A stretch of 64,000 nucleotides of DNA from an uncultured Alphaproteobacteria bacterium (GTDB lineage Bacteria; Pseudomonadota; Alphaproteobacteria; HIMB59; GCA-002718135), in assembly GCA_902562275.1 (NCBI GenBank), contig CACESS010000006.1:1-64000 (forward strand), written 5' to 3'. The position numbers were made by a program, and so were the translations under genes. The notes beneath the pieces are model-generated. The model saw nothing but the letters and a program-made list of their open reading frames with translations. It was not told where the DNA came from and did not search any database. Each line of letters opens with the position of its first letter. The first letter of the stretch is position 1. Below, in pieces: positions 1 through 9,175 of this stretch.

Positions 1-1
1 A

Positions 2-1252
2 ATGCATGGAGCTACGTTAATAGATAAGGATGGAAATGTTATTAGACCATGTATTCTTTGGAACGATACAAGATCATATCAAGAGTGTGAAGAATTTGAA
101 AAACAAAATTTTGATGTACGACCAATCTCAGGAAATATTACTATGCCTGGTTTTACTGCACCAAAAATAAATTGGATAAAAAATAATGAAATAGATAATT
201 TCAAAAAAATTTTTAAAGTTTTACTCCCTAAAGATTATTTACGATTTGTTCTTACTGGTGAATTTTTTTCGGAAATGTCAGATGCATCTGGAACATTATG
301 GCTAGATATCCAAAAAAGAAAATGGTCCAATCAGCTTTTATCTTGCTCATTTTTAGAAGAAAAACACATGCCAGATCTAGTGGAAGGGAATGAACAGACT
401 GGTTTTTTAAAAAAAGATTTAAAAGAAAAATTTAATTTTAATAATAATGTTAAAGTTGTGGGTGGAGCAGGGGATAATGCTGCCGCAGCAACTGGTATGG
501 GTATAACAAATAAAAATCAATCATTTATATCTCTTGGTACTTCAGGCGTTTTTTTTACCCCCACTGAAAATTTTTTAAGTAATACTGGTGATGCAGTACA
601 TTCTTTTTGTCATTGTTTACCAAATAAATGGCACCTTATGTCTGTTATGTTAAGTGCAAGTAATTGCTTAGATTGGATTTGCGCTATTACCAATAATTCA
701 ATTGCTGATACACTTAATAATGTAGATCAAATTTGTAATGATAAAAATTCTATAAAAAATTCATCATATTTTTTACCTTATTTGTCTGGAGAAAGGACTC
801 CACATAATGATCCGCATATTAGAGGTTCACTCCATTCTATAAAAACAACTACAAATGCAACAGATTTACAGTATGCAGTAATTGAAGGTGTCAGTTTTGG
901 AATATTAGATGGAGTAAATTCTATTTTGAAAGTTAATAATAACTTTGATAAAATATTTATGGTTGGTGGTGGTTCAAAAAGTTCATTTTGGATTGAATTG
1001 CTTGCAACACTTTTAAATAGAAAGTTAAGTGTTTGCGAGCAAAGCGAATTTGGTGCCGCACTTGGCGTTGCAAGATTAGCTATGTATCAGGATGCTACTA
1101 TTGATAATAAAGAAAATATTATTAGTGAAATAAAAATAAGTAAAACTTATGAACCTAATGAAGATAAAATTGATCTTTTATTACAAAGGTATTCAATTTG
1201 GAAAGATTTATATAATAGTAATAATAAAATTGCTAAAAATTTTAATTTTTAG
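2..1252 (+). CDS. xylB: Xylulokinase-type FGGY sugar kinase, 5'-truncated by the window edge
   Basis: This is the C-terminal 416 residues of an FGGY-family carbohydrate kinase, most like D-xylulokinase, which phosphorylates D-xylulose to xylulose 5-phosphate in the cytoplasm. The first visible residues MHGATLIDKDG match the internal GQMHG segment of xylulokinases, so about 75 residues lie upstream of the window and the ATG at position 2 is not the true start. GGAGDNAAAATG (about residues 154-165) carries the catalytic Asp. SLGTSG, LSGERTPHNDP and GGGSKSSFW follow in the normal order of the ATP-binding lobe. Sugar preference within the family cannot be fixed from sequence alone. It converges on yceI with a 20 bp gap. 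Confidence 0.85.
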   Translation: MHGATLIDKDGNVIRPCILWNDTRSYQECEEFEKQNFDVRPISGNITMPGFTAPKINWIKNNEIDNFKKIFKVLLPKDYLRFVLTGEFFSEMSDASGTLWLDIQKRKWSNQLLSCSFLEEKHMPDLVEGNEQTGFLKKDLKEKFNFNNNVKVVGGAGDNAAAATGMGITNKNQSFISLGTSGVFFTPTENFLSNTGDAVHSFCHCLPNKWHLMSVMLSASNCLDWICAITNNSIADTLNNVDQICNDKNSIKNSSYFLPYLSGERTPHNDPHIRGSLHSIKTTTNATDLQYAVIEGVSFGILDGVNSILKVNNNFDKIFMVGGGSKSSFWIELLATLLNRKLSVCEQSEFGAALGVARLAMYQDATIDNKENIISEIKISKTYEPNEDKIDLLLQRYSIWKDLYNSNNKIAKNFNF

Positions 1253-1272
1253 TAAATCTATCTTAAAAAAAA

Positions 1273-1836
1273 TTATTCTTTAAAAAGAAAAATATTTGCC
1301 TTTATCTTTATTTTATCTTTGAGGATTGTTGTGTTTTTCCAATTACCAGTACCTATTTTAAAGTCATTTCTAGAAAAAGATATTTCACTTTTTACCTGAA
1401 CCAACTCACTGGCCAATTTTATTACTTCAATATTAATAGGAATATTTTGACTTTTTCCTTTTATTGTTAATTCACCTATTAAATTAATTTTATTGTCTTC
1501 ATAATTAAATTTAAAATTATTTGTATCAATAAGACCCAAAGGATATTTTTTAGCATTAAAAAAAACTTCACTAAGAACTAAATCTTTATATCGTTTGTAA
1601 TTTATATCTAAACTTTCAATTCTAACATTTATAAGAGCTTTATTATTATTTTGATTTGACAAATCTAAGGAAACAAAACCATCAAATTCATTAAATTTAC
1701 CCATAACATTTTTCGTTAACAAAACTGGAACTTCAAACTCTATACTAGAAATATTTTTATCAATAGTCCATAAATCATTAGCTGCACTCTGCTTACAATA
1801 CAGAAATATAAAAAATAAACTAAATATAACTTTCAA
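1273..1836 (-). CDS. YceI-family periplasmic protein
   Basis: The 187-residue protein has a short hydrophobic signal peptide (about residues 1-19, cleavage near SAAND) followed by one YceI-like domain opening with LWTIDKNISSIEFEV. YceI proteins form a lipocalin-like barrel that binds isoprenoid or other amphipathic lipids in the periplasm. The ligand here is unknown. The start is a TTG at 1836, inside the end of rnhA (17 bp overlap); AAGGAAA about seven bases upstream supports it and no better start keeps the signal peptide. It is the last gene of the thrB-rnhA-yceI string. Confidence 0.8.
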   Translation of the reverse strand: MKVIFSLFFIFLYCKQSAANDLWTIDKNISSIEFEVPVLLTKNVMGKFNEFDGFVSLDLSNQNNNKALINVRIESLDINYKRYKDLVLSEVFFNAKKYPLGLIDTNNFKFNYEDNKINLIGELTIKGKSQNIPINIEVIKLASELVQVKSEISFSRNDFKIGTGNWKNTTILKDKIKIKANIFLFKE

Positions 1837-2248
1837 TATATTTCCTTGCTAGTTCATCAGCTTTCTCATTAAATTCGAAACCAGCGTGTCCTTTAACCCA
1901 TTTCCATGTTACATTATGTTTATTAATTAGATTATCTAATTGCATCCATAATTCTTTATTTTTCACTATTTTTTTTGTTGATGTTTTCCATCCATTTTTT
2001 TTCCAATTTGTAATCCATGATTCAATACCATCCTTTACATATTTGCTATCGGTATAAATGATTAATTCTTTTTTTATCTCAAAATATTCCAGTGCTTTTA
2101 TTGCTGCTGTAAGTTCCATTTTATTATTAGTTGTGTGTTGATCACCACCATTTAATAAAATTTCTTTATTATTATCTAATATCACGACACCCCATCCACC
2201 TATACCAGGATTCCCAGAACATGCGCCATCTGTATAAATATTAATCAT
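1820..2248 (-). CDS. rnhA: Ribonuclease HI
   Basis: RNase HI cleaves the RNA strand of RNA:DNA hybrids (R-loops, primers). The 142-residue length is normal. The catalytic carboxylates are visible: D7 in IYTDGAC, E45 in NKMELTAA, D67 in YTDSKY and D131 in KADELA, with H121 in VKGHAG. The ATG shares one base with the thrB stop codon, indicating translational coupling. The thrB-rnhA pairing is common in alphaproteobacteria. A second RNase H (rnhB) lies at 27.9-28.5 kb. Confidence 0.95.
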   Translation of the reverse strand: MINIYTDGACSGNPGIGGWGVVILDNNKEILLNGGDQHTTNNKMELTAAIKALEYFEIKKELIIYTDSKYVKDGIESWITNWKKNGWKTSTKKIVKNKELWMQLDNLINKHNVTWKWVKGHAGFEFNEKADELARKYIESYI

Positions 2249-3198
2249 TAATCAAAAATATTATTTTGTTGATGCCATCTTAAAATATTCAAATATTCAA
2301 ATGGATCTTTTTTAACAACTACTGCATCAGGCGGATGAAAAATATAATCGTGCACTCTCGTACATAATATTCTAACAGCAGCAGCTCTTAATAAAATATT
2401 TAATGATTTCTTTTCAATATCACTTAATTCTCTCAACTTTTGATATTCCCCAAGAATTATTAAGCAGTTCTCTTTGTTAAAGTATTGTCCATTTTCACTA
2501 AAACACCAATCATTAATAACTATAGCTAAATCGTAAATATAAAAATAATAACATGCAAAATAGAAATCTATTACGCCAGAAATTTTTTCATCTTTAAAAA
2601 AAATATTATCTCTAAACAAATCAGCATGTATGACACCACAAGGAATATTTGTTGGCCAATAATTTTCTAAATAGTCTAATTCATTTTTTAACAAATACAT
2701 TGTATCATTAAACTTTTCGGATTTATTATTAAGGCACTTTTTGTAAATTTCTTTCCAATCCTGTAGATCTAAACTGTTAGGTCTTTTTTCATCAAAATTA
2801 ATGGTAAGATTGTGTAAATCAGCAATCATTTTTCCAACTTCTCTAAACATTTCAGAGTTAGGTTCTTCAATACTTTTACCTTCTAGAAAAGATATTATTA
2901 CAGCTGTTTTATTTTTTATTCTTTTTAAAATTTTTCCATTTTTATCTGAGATAGCTTTTGGACATTTAAAATTATTTTTATTTAAAAAGTTTTTTAAATT
3001 TATAAAAAAAGGTAATTCTTGCTCAGTTACTCTTTTTTCAAAAATTGTTAAAATATATGGTTGATTATTACAAAAAATTTTAAAATTTGAGTTCTCTATC
3101 CCATCTACAATTTCTTCAAAGCTGTCTAGATTTCCAATTGAGTATTCAGAAATAAAGTTTTCAATATCTTCTTTAAGTAATTTAGTAAAGACTGCCAT
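2248..3198 (-). CDS. thrB: Homoserine kinase, type II (aminoglycoside-phosphotransferase fold)
   Basis: This 316-residue protein phosphorylates L-homoserine to O-phosphohomoserine for threonine synthesis. It belongs to the APH/choline-kinase-like ThrB family rather than the GHMP family. The catalytic loop HADLFRDN (191-198) and the metal-binding GVIDFYFACYYFY (about D211) are diagnostic for this family in alphaproteobacteria. It starts 3 bp after the ispH stop and shares one base with rnhA, so ispH-thrB-rnhA-yceI is probably one transcript. Confidence 0.9.
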   Translation of the reverse strand: MAVFTKLLKEDIENFISEYSIGNLDSFEEIVDGIENSNFKIFCNNQPYILTIFEKRVTEQELPFFINLKNFLNKNNFKCPKAISDKNGKILKRIKNKTAVIISFLEGKSIEEPNSEMFREVGKMIADLHNLTINFDEKRPNSLDLQDWKEIYKKCLNNKSEKFNDTMYLLKNELDYLENYWPTNIPCGVIHADLFRDNIFFKDEKISGVIDFYFACYYFYIYDLAIVINDWCFSENGQYFNKENCLIILGEYQKLRELSDIEKKSLNILLRAAAVRILCTRVHDYIFHPPDAVVVKKDPFEYLNILRWHQQNNIFD

Positions 3199-3201
3199 CT
3201 T

Positions 3202-4144
3202 CTATACGTTTAGTTTTTGCGGCACTTTAAAAAATACATCTTCTTTTTGGTAAGATCCTTCATTTATATGTATTTCAAAATTTCTTTTCAAATTATCAAG
3301 AAGTTTTTTAACAAGTACTTCTGGCGATGATGCACTTGCTGTTATTCCTATATTTTCAGATTCTTGAAATATATTTAAATTTAAGGAATCTACATCTTCT
3401 ACTAAAATAGCTTTTTTTGATCCATAATTTTTTGCTACTTCAACTAATCTTAGAGAATTTGATGAGTTACTTGCACCAATTACTAAAAAATAATCACATT
3501 GATTCGCTATCTTTTTAACCGCTTCTTGTCTATTTGTCGTAGCATAACAAATATCATTTTTTTTTGGTTCTATGACATTACTAAAATGTAATTTTATCTC
3601 TTTTATTATATCTTTTGTATCATCTACTGATAGCGTTGTCTGAGTAACATATGCAATCTCATCATTTTGGTTTAAAGGCAATTTTTTTTACATCTTCAAC
3701 TTTTTCTACTAAATGAATTTTTTTATCTGTTTGACCCATAGTTCCAATAACTTCAGGATGATTTCTATGACCAATTAAAATTACTGGCAGATTTTTTTTA
3801 TCAAAATTTTCAACTTCTTTATGGATTTTGCTAACAAGCGGACATGTTGCATCATAATATACTAAATTTAAACTTAATGCTTCCTCTGGGACTGCTTTTG
3901 GAACACCATGTGCAGAAAAGATAACTGGCCTACTTTTATCTTCAATCTCATTTAATTCTTCTACAAAAATAGCTCCCTGTGATTTGAGATTTTCAACAAC
4001 AAATTTATTATGCACTATTTCATGACGAACGTATACGGGCGCTCCATATTTTTTTAGAGCACCCTTTACCATTTCTATAGCCCTATCTACACCTGCACAA
4101 AATCCCCTAGGTCCTGCAAGAAATATATTAAGTTTTTTTGTCAT
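3202..4144 (-). CDS. ispH: 4-hydroxy-3-methylbut-2-enyl diphosphate reductase, with apparent frameshift
   Basis: IspH (LytB) is the last enzyme of the MEP isoprenoid pathway, a [4Fe-4S] reductase making IPP and DMAPP. Here it is split into two overlapping frames. Positions 4144-3662 give the N-terminal 160 residues with cluster cysteines in GFCAGVD and DATCPLV. Positions 3681-3202 give the C-terminal half with the third cysteine in [12 protein letters not shown] and the substrate motif GASNSSNS. The break is at an A8 run (minus strand; plus-strand T at 3682-3689). With seven A residues the frame reads [20 protein letters not shown], a normal IspH sequence of about 314 residues. IspE of the same pathway is intact at 32.9 kb, so a sequencing indel or slippage is more likely than gene loss. 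Confidence 0.85.
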
Positions 4145-4256
4145 CCAAATTTGTTACCATTAATTTTGGTTACTTAATAATACTATAGATTTTGAAAATC
4201 TTTTAATATTAAATTATTAATATTGTAAGTAGATTTTGGAATAACTAAATCTACTA

Positions 4257-4742
4257 CTAGTTCTTTAGAACAGAGTTAAATTCGGTAATTGACTCTTCAA
4301 TTAAAGCAGATTTTTTATCCTTACTGAGATTTTGAAGTAGAATATTTCTAGTAGCCTCTATTGCAACACTTGAAATAAAACTTTTAACAGAATTATTAGT
4401 ATCTCGAACTAATTGTTCAATTTTATTTTCTGCCAATATTTTTCTTTTTTCAATTTGATCAGTTAATTTAGTGGCGGATATATCTTTCAATTCAGCAACT
4501 CTTTTCTCAGATTCTAACTTTAGATTTTGTATTTCTTTCTCTACTTTAGATTCTCTGTCCCTAAGTTCATCTAAAGCTTTTTGAGCCTCGTTTTTTAAAT
4601 TCTCAACTTCATCTATTTTATTTTTTATATCTTTTATTTGTGCATCTAAACTAGATGTAAGAATTTTTCGTACTGGATTAAAAATAGCTGCAATAAATAA
4701 TATAAAAGATACCGCTACCCAAAATTGAGGATCAGAAAACAT
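4257..4742 (-). CDS. atpF: ATP synthase Fo subunit b
   Basis: This 161-residue protein has one N-terminal membrane segment (about residues 7-25, FWVAVSFILFIAAIF) and a long charged coiled-coil tail, the design of the b subunit forming the peripheral stalk of F1Fo ATP synthase. It overlaps the b' gene by one base (TAATG). It is the last gene of the Fo operon atpI-B-E-b'-b. The F1 genes are not in the window, consistent with the split Fo/F1 operons of alphaproteobacteria. Confidence 0.88.
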   Translation of the reverse strand: MFSDPQFWVAVSFILFIAAIFNPVRKILTSSLDAQIKDIKNKIDEVENLKNEAQKALDELRDRESKVEKEIQNLKLESEKRVAELKDISATKLTDQIEKRKILAENKIEQLVRDTNNSVKSFISSVAIEATRNILLQNLSKDKKSALIEESITEFNSVLKN

Positions 4743-5233
4743 TAGTTAAAATTACCTTTATGTGTTTCAATAACTTTATTAAGTTCATTGTCTGAAAATT
4801 CTATATCTGTAATTTTTCCAACAGTCAGTTTTGTAATATTAACTATTTCATTGTTAATATTTTTCATTTGATCATCTTTACTTTTTAAAATTTCTTTTTC
4901 TGCATCAGAAACTTTTTTTTCTAAATCTTTATCAAGTGAAGAAAGTTGAGAAGTCACATTTTCTTGTAAAGCATTGATTGTTTCTTTAATTTTTTCATCT
5001 GTTTCTAGTTTAGCCTTATTGATCTGATCATTAATTTTTTTTTCAATTTCCATTGCCTGTTCTTGAAGCTCTTTTGCTGAAGATAAATTTTCATCTATTT
5101 TATTTTGTCTTTTCTCTAAAACTGTAGCTATTCTTGGAAGTGATACCCTCCATAAAAATACAAATAGAAAAGTAAAGAATACAGCTAACCAAAAGAGCTG
5201 TGAAACAAAAAACTCTGGATTTAATTGAGGCAT
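4742..5233 (-). CDS. atpX: ATP synthase Fo subunit b'
   Basis: This is the second, diverged b-type stalk subunit of 163 residues. Its N-terminus MPQLNPEFFVSQLFWLAVFF is typical of b' proteins in alphaproteobacteria and cyanobacteria. One membrane segment is followed by a highly charged helix. It pairs with b as a heterodimer in the peripheral stalk. It lies 17 bp after atpE and overlaps atpF by one base. Confidence 0.88.
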   Translation of the reverse strand: MPQLNPEFFVSQLFWLAVFFTFLFVFLWRVSLPRIATVLEKRQNKIDENLSSAKELQEQAMEIEKKINDQINKAKLETDEKIKETINALQENVTSQLSSLDKDLEKKVSDAEKEILKSKDDQMKNINNEIVNITKLTVGKITDIEFSDNELNKVIETHKGNFN

Positions 5234-5250
5234 TAATTAATTATTGAGTT

Positions 5251-5475
5251 CTATCCAAACAAAATAACTAACGCAATAACTAGTGCGAAAAGTGCAATCG
5301 CTTCAACTAATGCGAAACCTAACATTGTCATTGTAAAAACTTCACCTCTTGCTGCCGGATTTCTTCCAACTGCTTGAATAAAAGATGAGAAGATATTCCC
5401 AATTCCAATCCCTGATCCAATAACACCGATAACGGCTAAACCCGCTCCGATTACTTTTGCTGCTTCAATTTCCAT
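5251..5475 (-). CDS. atpE: ATP synthase Fo subunit c
   Basis: The 74-residue proteolipid forms a helical hairpin of the rotor ring. The first helix is glycine-rich (VIGVIGSGIGIGNIF), the polar loop is AVGRNPAARGE, and the second helix carries the proton-binding Glu58 in FALVEAIALFA. A strong AGGAGG-like site precedes the ATG. The residues around Glu58 look proton-type rather than sodium-type, though this is only a weak inference. Confidence 0.95.
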   Translation of the reverse strand: MEIEAAKVIGAGLAVIGVIGSGIGIGNIFSSFIQAVGRNPAARGEVFTMTMLGFALVEAIALFALVIALVILFG

Positions 5476-5493
5476 AAGTCCTCCTATTTTAAA

Positions 5494-6228
5494 TTAATGT
5501 AAATGATAAGCATCGTTAATATATAAACACGTCAGTATTGCAAACACATATGCTTGCAAAAAAGCAATTAAAATTTCTAATCCTGTTAAAGCTACAATGA
5601 AAGCTAGAGGAAAAACTCCTGTAAAAAATGGCATGGAAACAACAAAGCCTGCAAACACTTTTAGTAGTGTGTGACCAGCCAGCATATTAGCAAATAATCT
5701 AACTGATAAACTTATAGGTCTTGATAAATAAGAAATTACCTCAATGGGAATAAGCAGTGGATGCATGTAAAACGGTACACCTGGTATATAGAAGAAAGTA
5801 AAAAATTTAATACCATGGTTAATAAATCCAAGAATAGTTACGCCAATAAATACAACTGCTGCTAATGCAAATGTAACAATGATGTGACTCGTGAAAGTAA
5901 ATTGATATGGTATCATTCCAACCATATTTCCAATTAGTACAAACATGAATAAAGAGAAAACAAATGGGAAATATTTTTTTCCATTATCTCCAACTGTATC
6001 AGAAAGTAACTGAGCAATAAAATTATACATAAGCTCTGAGATAAGCTGCATCCTAGAAGGGATAATTGATCTTGTGTTCACTGTTAAAGTTAAAAATAGA
6101 GTAATCACTAAAACAGTAATTAGCATTGCAAAAGATGAGTTTGTGAAAGAAATGTTATAACCTCCAAGTTCAATATTAGATATTGGATCTATTTCGAACT
6201 GTTTTAGAGGACTATCTTTTGCGGCCAT
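5494..6228 (-). CDS. atpB: ATP synthase Fo subunit a
   Basis: The 244-residue membrane protein has five or six hydrophobic helices and provides the proton half-channels. The essential arginine is R177 in SLSVRLFANMLAGH. It is followed 18 bp later by atpE. Length and motif order are normal for alphaproteobacterial subunit a. Confidence 0.95.
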   Translation of the reverse strand: MAAKDSPLKQFEIDPISNIELGGYNISFTNSSFAMLITVLVITLFLTLTVNTRSIIPSRMQLISELMYNFIAQLLSDTVGDNGKKYFPFVFSLFMFVLIGNMVGMIPYQFTFTSHIIVTFALAAVVFIGVTILGFINHGIKFFTFFYIPGVPFYMHPLLIPIEVISYLSRPISLSVRLFANMLAGHTLLKVFAGFVVSMPFFTGVFPLAFIVALTGLEILIAFLQAYVFAILTCLYINDAYHLH

Positions 6229-6249
6229 AATTGATATTGAATATTAAAA

Positions 6250-6537
6250 TTACCTTTGCTTTTCAATGCGACGCATTACACGATAAACGTTCAAAAATCC
6301 AGCTAATGCGCCAAATATGAAGAAAATAATTAAGCCTATTGGTTTAGTATTAAAGTAATTATCCACAATAAGCCCAATTCCAACTCCAACAATTAGTGCA
6401 GCTATAATTTCTGTACTAATTTTAAAACCAAATCCTGCACCACTTTCTTTTTTTTTAATATTAGGTTCTTTATTTTGATTATCTAAATCGTCAATTTTTT
6501 TACCTAATTCTTCTAAATTTTTATTTTTATAATTCAT
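6250..6537 (-). CDS. atpI: ATP synthase accessory protein AtpI
   Basis: The 95-residue protein has a charged N-terminus and two transmembrane helices (about 45-63 and 68-85, with IVGVGIGLIVDNYF between polar ends). It leads the Fo operon, the usual place of AtpI, which assists c-ring assembly and Mg2+ handling. Its start overlaps the 3' end of smc by 11 bp, so smc and the Fo operon may be co-transcribed. Confidence 0.8.
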   Translation of the reverse strand: MNYKNKNLEELGKKIDDLDNQNKEPNIKKKESGAGFGFKISTEIIAALIVGVGIGLIVDNYFNTKPIGLIIFFIFGALAGFLNVYRVMRRIEKQR

Positions 6538-9175
6538 TTGTAGCGTCTTGCTCTTTTATCTCAATTGCTTTTTCAAGATCAACGGAAACTAATTGTGATA
6601 CACCTTTCTCAGGCATAGTAACACCAAATAATCTATTTACTCTTGCCATTGTCATTCTATGGTGAGTTATTACTAAGAATTTTGTTGAAGAAGTTTTAGC
6701 TATTTCCTCCACTAATGAACAAAATCTATCAACGTTAGTATCATCTAATGGAGCATCAACCTCATCAAGTACACAAATTGGAGCTGGGTTTGATAAAAAT
6801 ACAGCAAATAATAATGATAATGCTGTAAGAGCTTGCTCACCTCCAGAAAGTAAATTTAGATTTTGTAATTTTTTTCCAGGAGGACTAGCAAATATTTCTA
6901 AACCAGCTTGAAGAGGATCTGATTCATCTGTAAACTTCAAATAAGCCTTTCCACCGCCAAACAACCTAGTAAATAGTTTTTGAAAATTTTCATTCACTAT
7001 TCCATATGCTGCAAGTAAACGTTGTCTACCTTCTGTATTCAGTGAGTCAATTGCTTCTCTTAGTTTTGCAATTGCACTTAAAAGGTCGCTTTGATCTTTC
7101 TTTATTGTATTTACTTTGTCTTCTAAATCTTTGGATTCTTGTTCTGCAAGAAGATTGACGCCACCTAAACGTTCTTGCTCAGCAATTAGTCTTTCTAATT
7201 TTTTTTCTAATTCATTAGTCTCACCCAAAATTTTATTTGGATTGATTTCTCCAATATTGTAAAGCTCTTCTAGATCTACACTCAATCTTTCTTTTACCTG
7301 AGTAGATAATAATTTAATTGCTTCATTAATAGTATTGATTTGACCTTCAGTTCTGATTCTCTCTTCTCGTAGTTCATTTAATTTAATTTCTTCTAATTTT
7401 AACTTCTTATTGATTTCATTAGAATTCTGTTCAGTTTGACGAAGCTGCTCAGCTATCTGCTCATAAGAAGTCTTATTTTCATCAATCAGCTTTTGTATTT
7501 TTAATTTTTCACTTGATACATCTTCAGGAACGGATTGGAGATTAGATAATTCACTAATTAATGTATTTTGCCTTGAATTTAACTCTTCTATTCTTTGATT
7601 TGCTTTTGCAGAAATATCATTCCATTGTTTTTCTTCAGCACTTAATTGCTTTATTCTTCTATTTTTTAGTTGCTCTAATATGGCTTTAGTAGAATTATTT
7701 TGTTTACCTTTGGATACATAGCCATCCCATCTCCAAATTTCTCCTAGTTTGCTCACTAATATTTGTCCTGGTTTTAAGTTTTTTTGAATTTCTAAAACAT
7801 TTTCCTTATTTTCTATTAATCCAACAAATTCTAATTTCTTTTTCAAATTATCTGGTGCTTTGATTAGAGAAGAAAATTTTGTAATTTCTGAGTTAAAGGA
7901 AGAATCTTCCACATCTAATTTTCTCCAAAAAATGCTTTGTTCTTCATCAATAGATGCAATTAACTCATCTGAAAAAACTGCTGCAATTGCTTGTTCAAGA
8001 CCATCTTCAAAATCTAGATAATCAATTATTGGGTTATTATTTTTTTTATTAGAAACATTTTCATTATTTTGATCATCATCATTTTGAATAAAAAGATCAC
8101 CTTGTTGTTTTAACAGAATTGATTTTTCTTCTTGTACTTTTTCAAGATTTTGTTTTGCATCTTCAAATAAAAATTTTTCTCTATCAATGTCATTTTTAAT
8201 TTGTTCTATACGGACTTTTGTTTCGTCTACAGCAATATTCGCTCTTTCAATTTCTTTTTCTTGGTTTTCTAAACTAATAGAATATTTTTGCAGTTCAGCT
8301 GCAACCTTACTTTCTTGGAGTCTAAGGTTTGGAAGCCTTTCTTGAACTTTTTCAAATTCGATATTTATTTGCGCAACAACCTGTGTTTGATCATTTACAA
8401 CATTTGTTTCAGATTGAACTTTTTCATTAGCATTTTTTAATTTATGTTTTTCATCAATCCATTTTTTATAAAATAATCTAGCTCTTGCCTTTGTAATATC
8501 TTTTTGGATATACTTATATCTTTCAGCTTGTTTAGATTGTTTCTTTAATATTGTTAGTTGTTCATCTTGTGCTTTCAATACGTCCTTTACACGCTCTAAA
8601 TTATTTTCAGTAGCATTTAATCGTAATTCAGCTTCGTGTCGTCTTGAATGTAGGCCTGTAATTCCTGCAGCTTCTTCAAGCAAAATTCTTCTTTGCTCAG
8701 GCTTAGCGGCTATAATCGCACCAACTCTACCTTGACTAACCATCGATGTTGAACGAGCACCAGTTGCTGCATCAGCAAATAGCAATTGCACATCCTTTAA
8801 TCGCACCTCCTTGCCATTAACTCTATATTCTGAGCCTTCACCTCGCCAAATTCTTCTAGTGACTTCAATGGTATCACTTTCATTAAAAATACTTGGTGCT
8901 TTTCTTGCTTTATTATCTAAATCTATAGAAACTTCAGCAATATCCCATGCTGGTCTATCATCTGTACCATTAAAGATAACATCATCTAATTCGCTTCCTC
9001 TCATTTGTTTAGGAGAAAGCTCACCCATAACGAATCTAAAAGCTTCAACGAGATTGGATTTACCACAACCATTTGGCCCCACAATGCCTGTTAAACCATT
9101 TTCAATTAAAATTTCTGTTGGTTCAACAAAAGACTTAAAGCCTTTGACTTTAAGGGTCCTAAAATTAATCATCAA
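6527..9175 (-). CDS. smc: Chromosome segregation ATPase SMC, short-armed form
   Basis: SMC is the condensin ATPase that organises and segregates the chromosome. The Walker A motif is at residues 33-40 (GPNGCGKS). The C-terminal head has the signature LLSGGEQALTAL and Walker B ICVLDEVDAPLDD. Between them are two glutamine/glutamate-rich coiled-coil stretches and a reduced central domain that includes LVSKLGEIWRWDGYV, a segment seen in alphaproteobacterial SMC hinges. The total is 882 residues against about 1150-1190 for typical bacterial SMC, so the arms are clearly shortened. It is preceded directly by the dsbA-like gene. Confidence 0.9.
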   Translation of the reverse strand: MMINFRTLKVKGFKSFVEPTEILIENGLTGIVGPNGCGKSNLVEAFRFVMGELSPKQMRGSELDDVIFNGTDDRPAWDIAEVSIDLDNKARKAPSIFNESDTIEVTRRIWRGEGSEYRVNGKEVRLKDVQLLFADAATGARSTSMVSQGRVGAIIAAKPEQRRILLEEAAGITGLHSRRHEAELRLNATENNLERVKDVLKAQDEQLTILKKQSKQAERYKYIQKDITKARARLFYKKWIDEKHKLKNANEKVQSETNVVNDQTQVVAQINIEFEKVQERLPNLRLQESKVAAELQKYSISLENQEKEIERANIAVDETKVRIEQIKNDIDREKFLFEDAKQNLEKVQEEKSILLKQQGDLFIQNDDDQNNENVSNKKNNNPIIDYLDFEDGLEQAIAAVFSDELIASIDEEQSIFWRKLDVEDSSFNSEITKFSSLIKAPDNLKKKLEFVGLIENKENVLEIQKNLKPGQILVSKLGEIWRWDGYVSKGKQNNSTKAILEQLKNRRIKQLSAEEKQWNDISAKANQRIEELNSRQNTLISELSNLQSVPEDVSSEKLKIQKLIDENKTSYEQIAEQLRQTEQNSNEINKKLKLEEIKLNELREERIRTEGQINTINEAIKLLSTQVKERLSVDLEELYNIGEINPNKILGETNELEKKLERLIAEQERLGGVNLLAEQESKDLEDKVNTIKKDQSDLLSAIAKLREAIDSLNTEGRQRLLAAYGIVNENFQKLFTRLFGGGKAYLKFTDESDPLQAGLEIFASPPGKKLQNLNLLSGGEQALTALSLLFAVFLSNPAPICVLDEVDAPLDDTNVDRFCSLVEEIAKTSSTKFLVITHHRMTMARVNRLFGVTMPEKGVSQLVSVDLEKAIEIKEQDATNEL

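Noticed and set aside
2-1252. ATG at position 2 as the true start of a 416-residue kinase
   Set aside because: MHGA is an internal FGGY motif; the sugar-kinase N-terminus with its first ATP-binding segment is missing and must lie before the window.
3202-4144. Two separate small genes in place of ispH
   Set aside because: The two frames carry complementary halves of a single IspH, overlap at a homopolymer run, and the second frame would start with a TTG codon that is simply the leucine of the intact protein.
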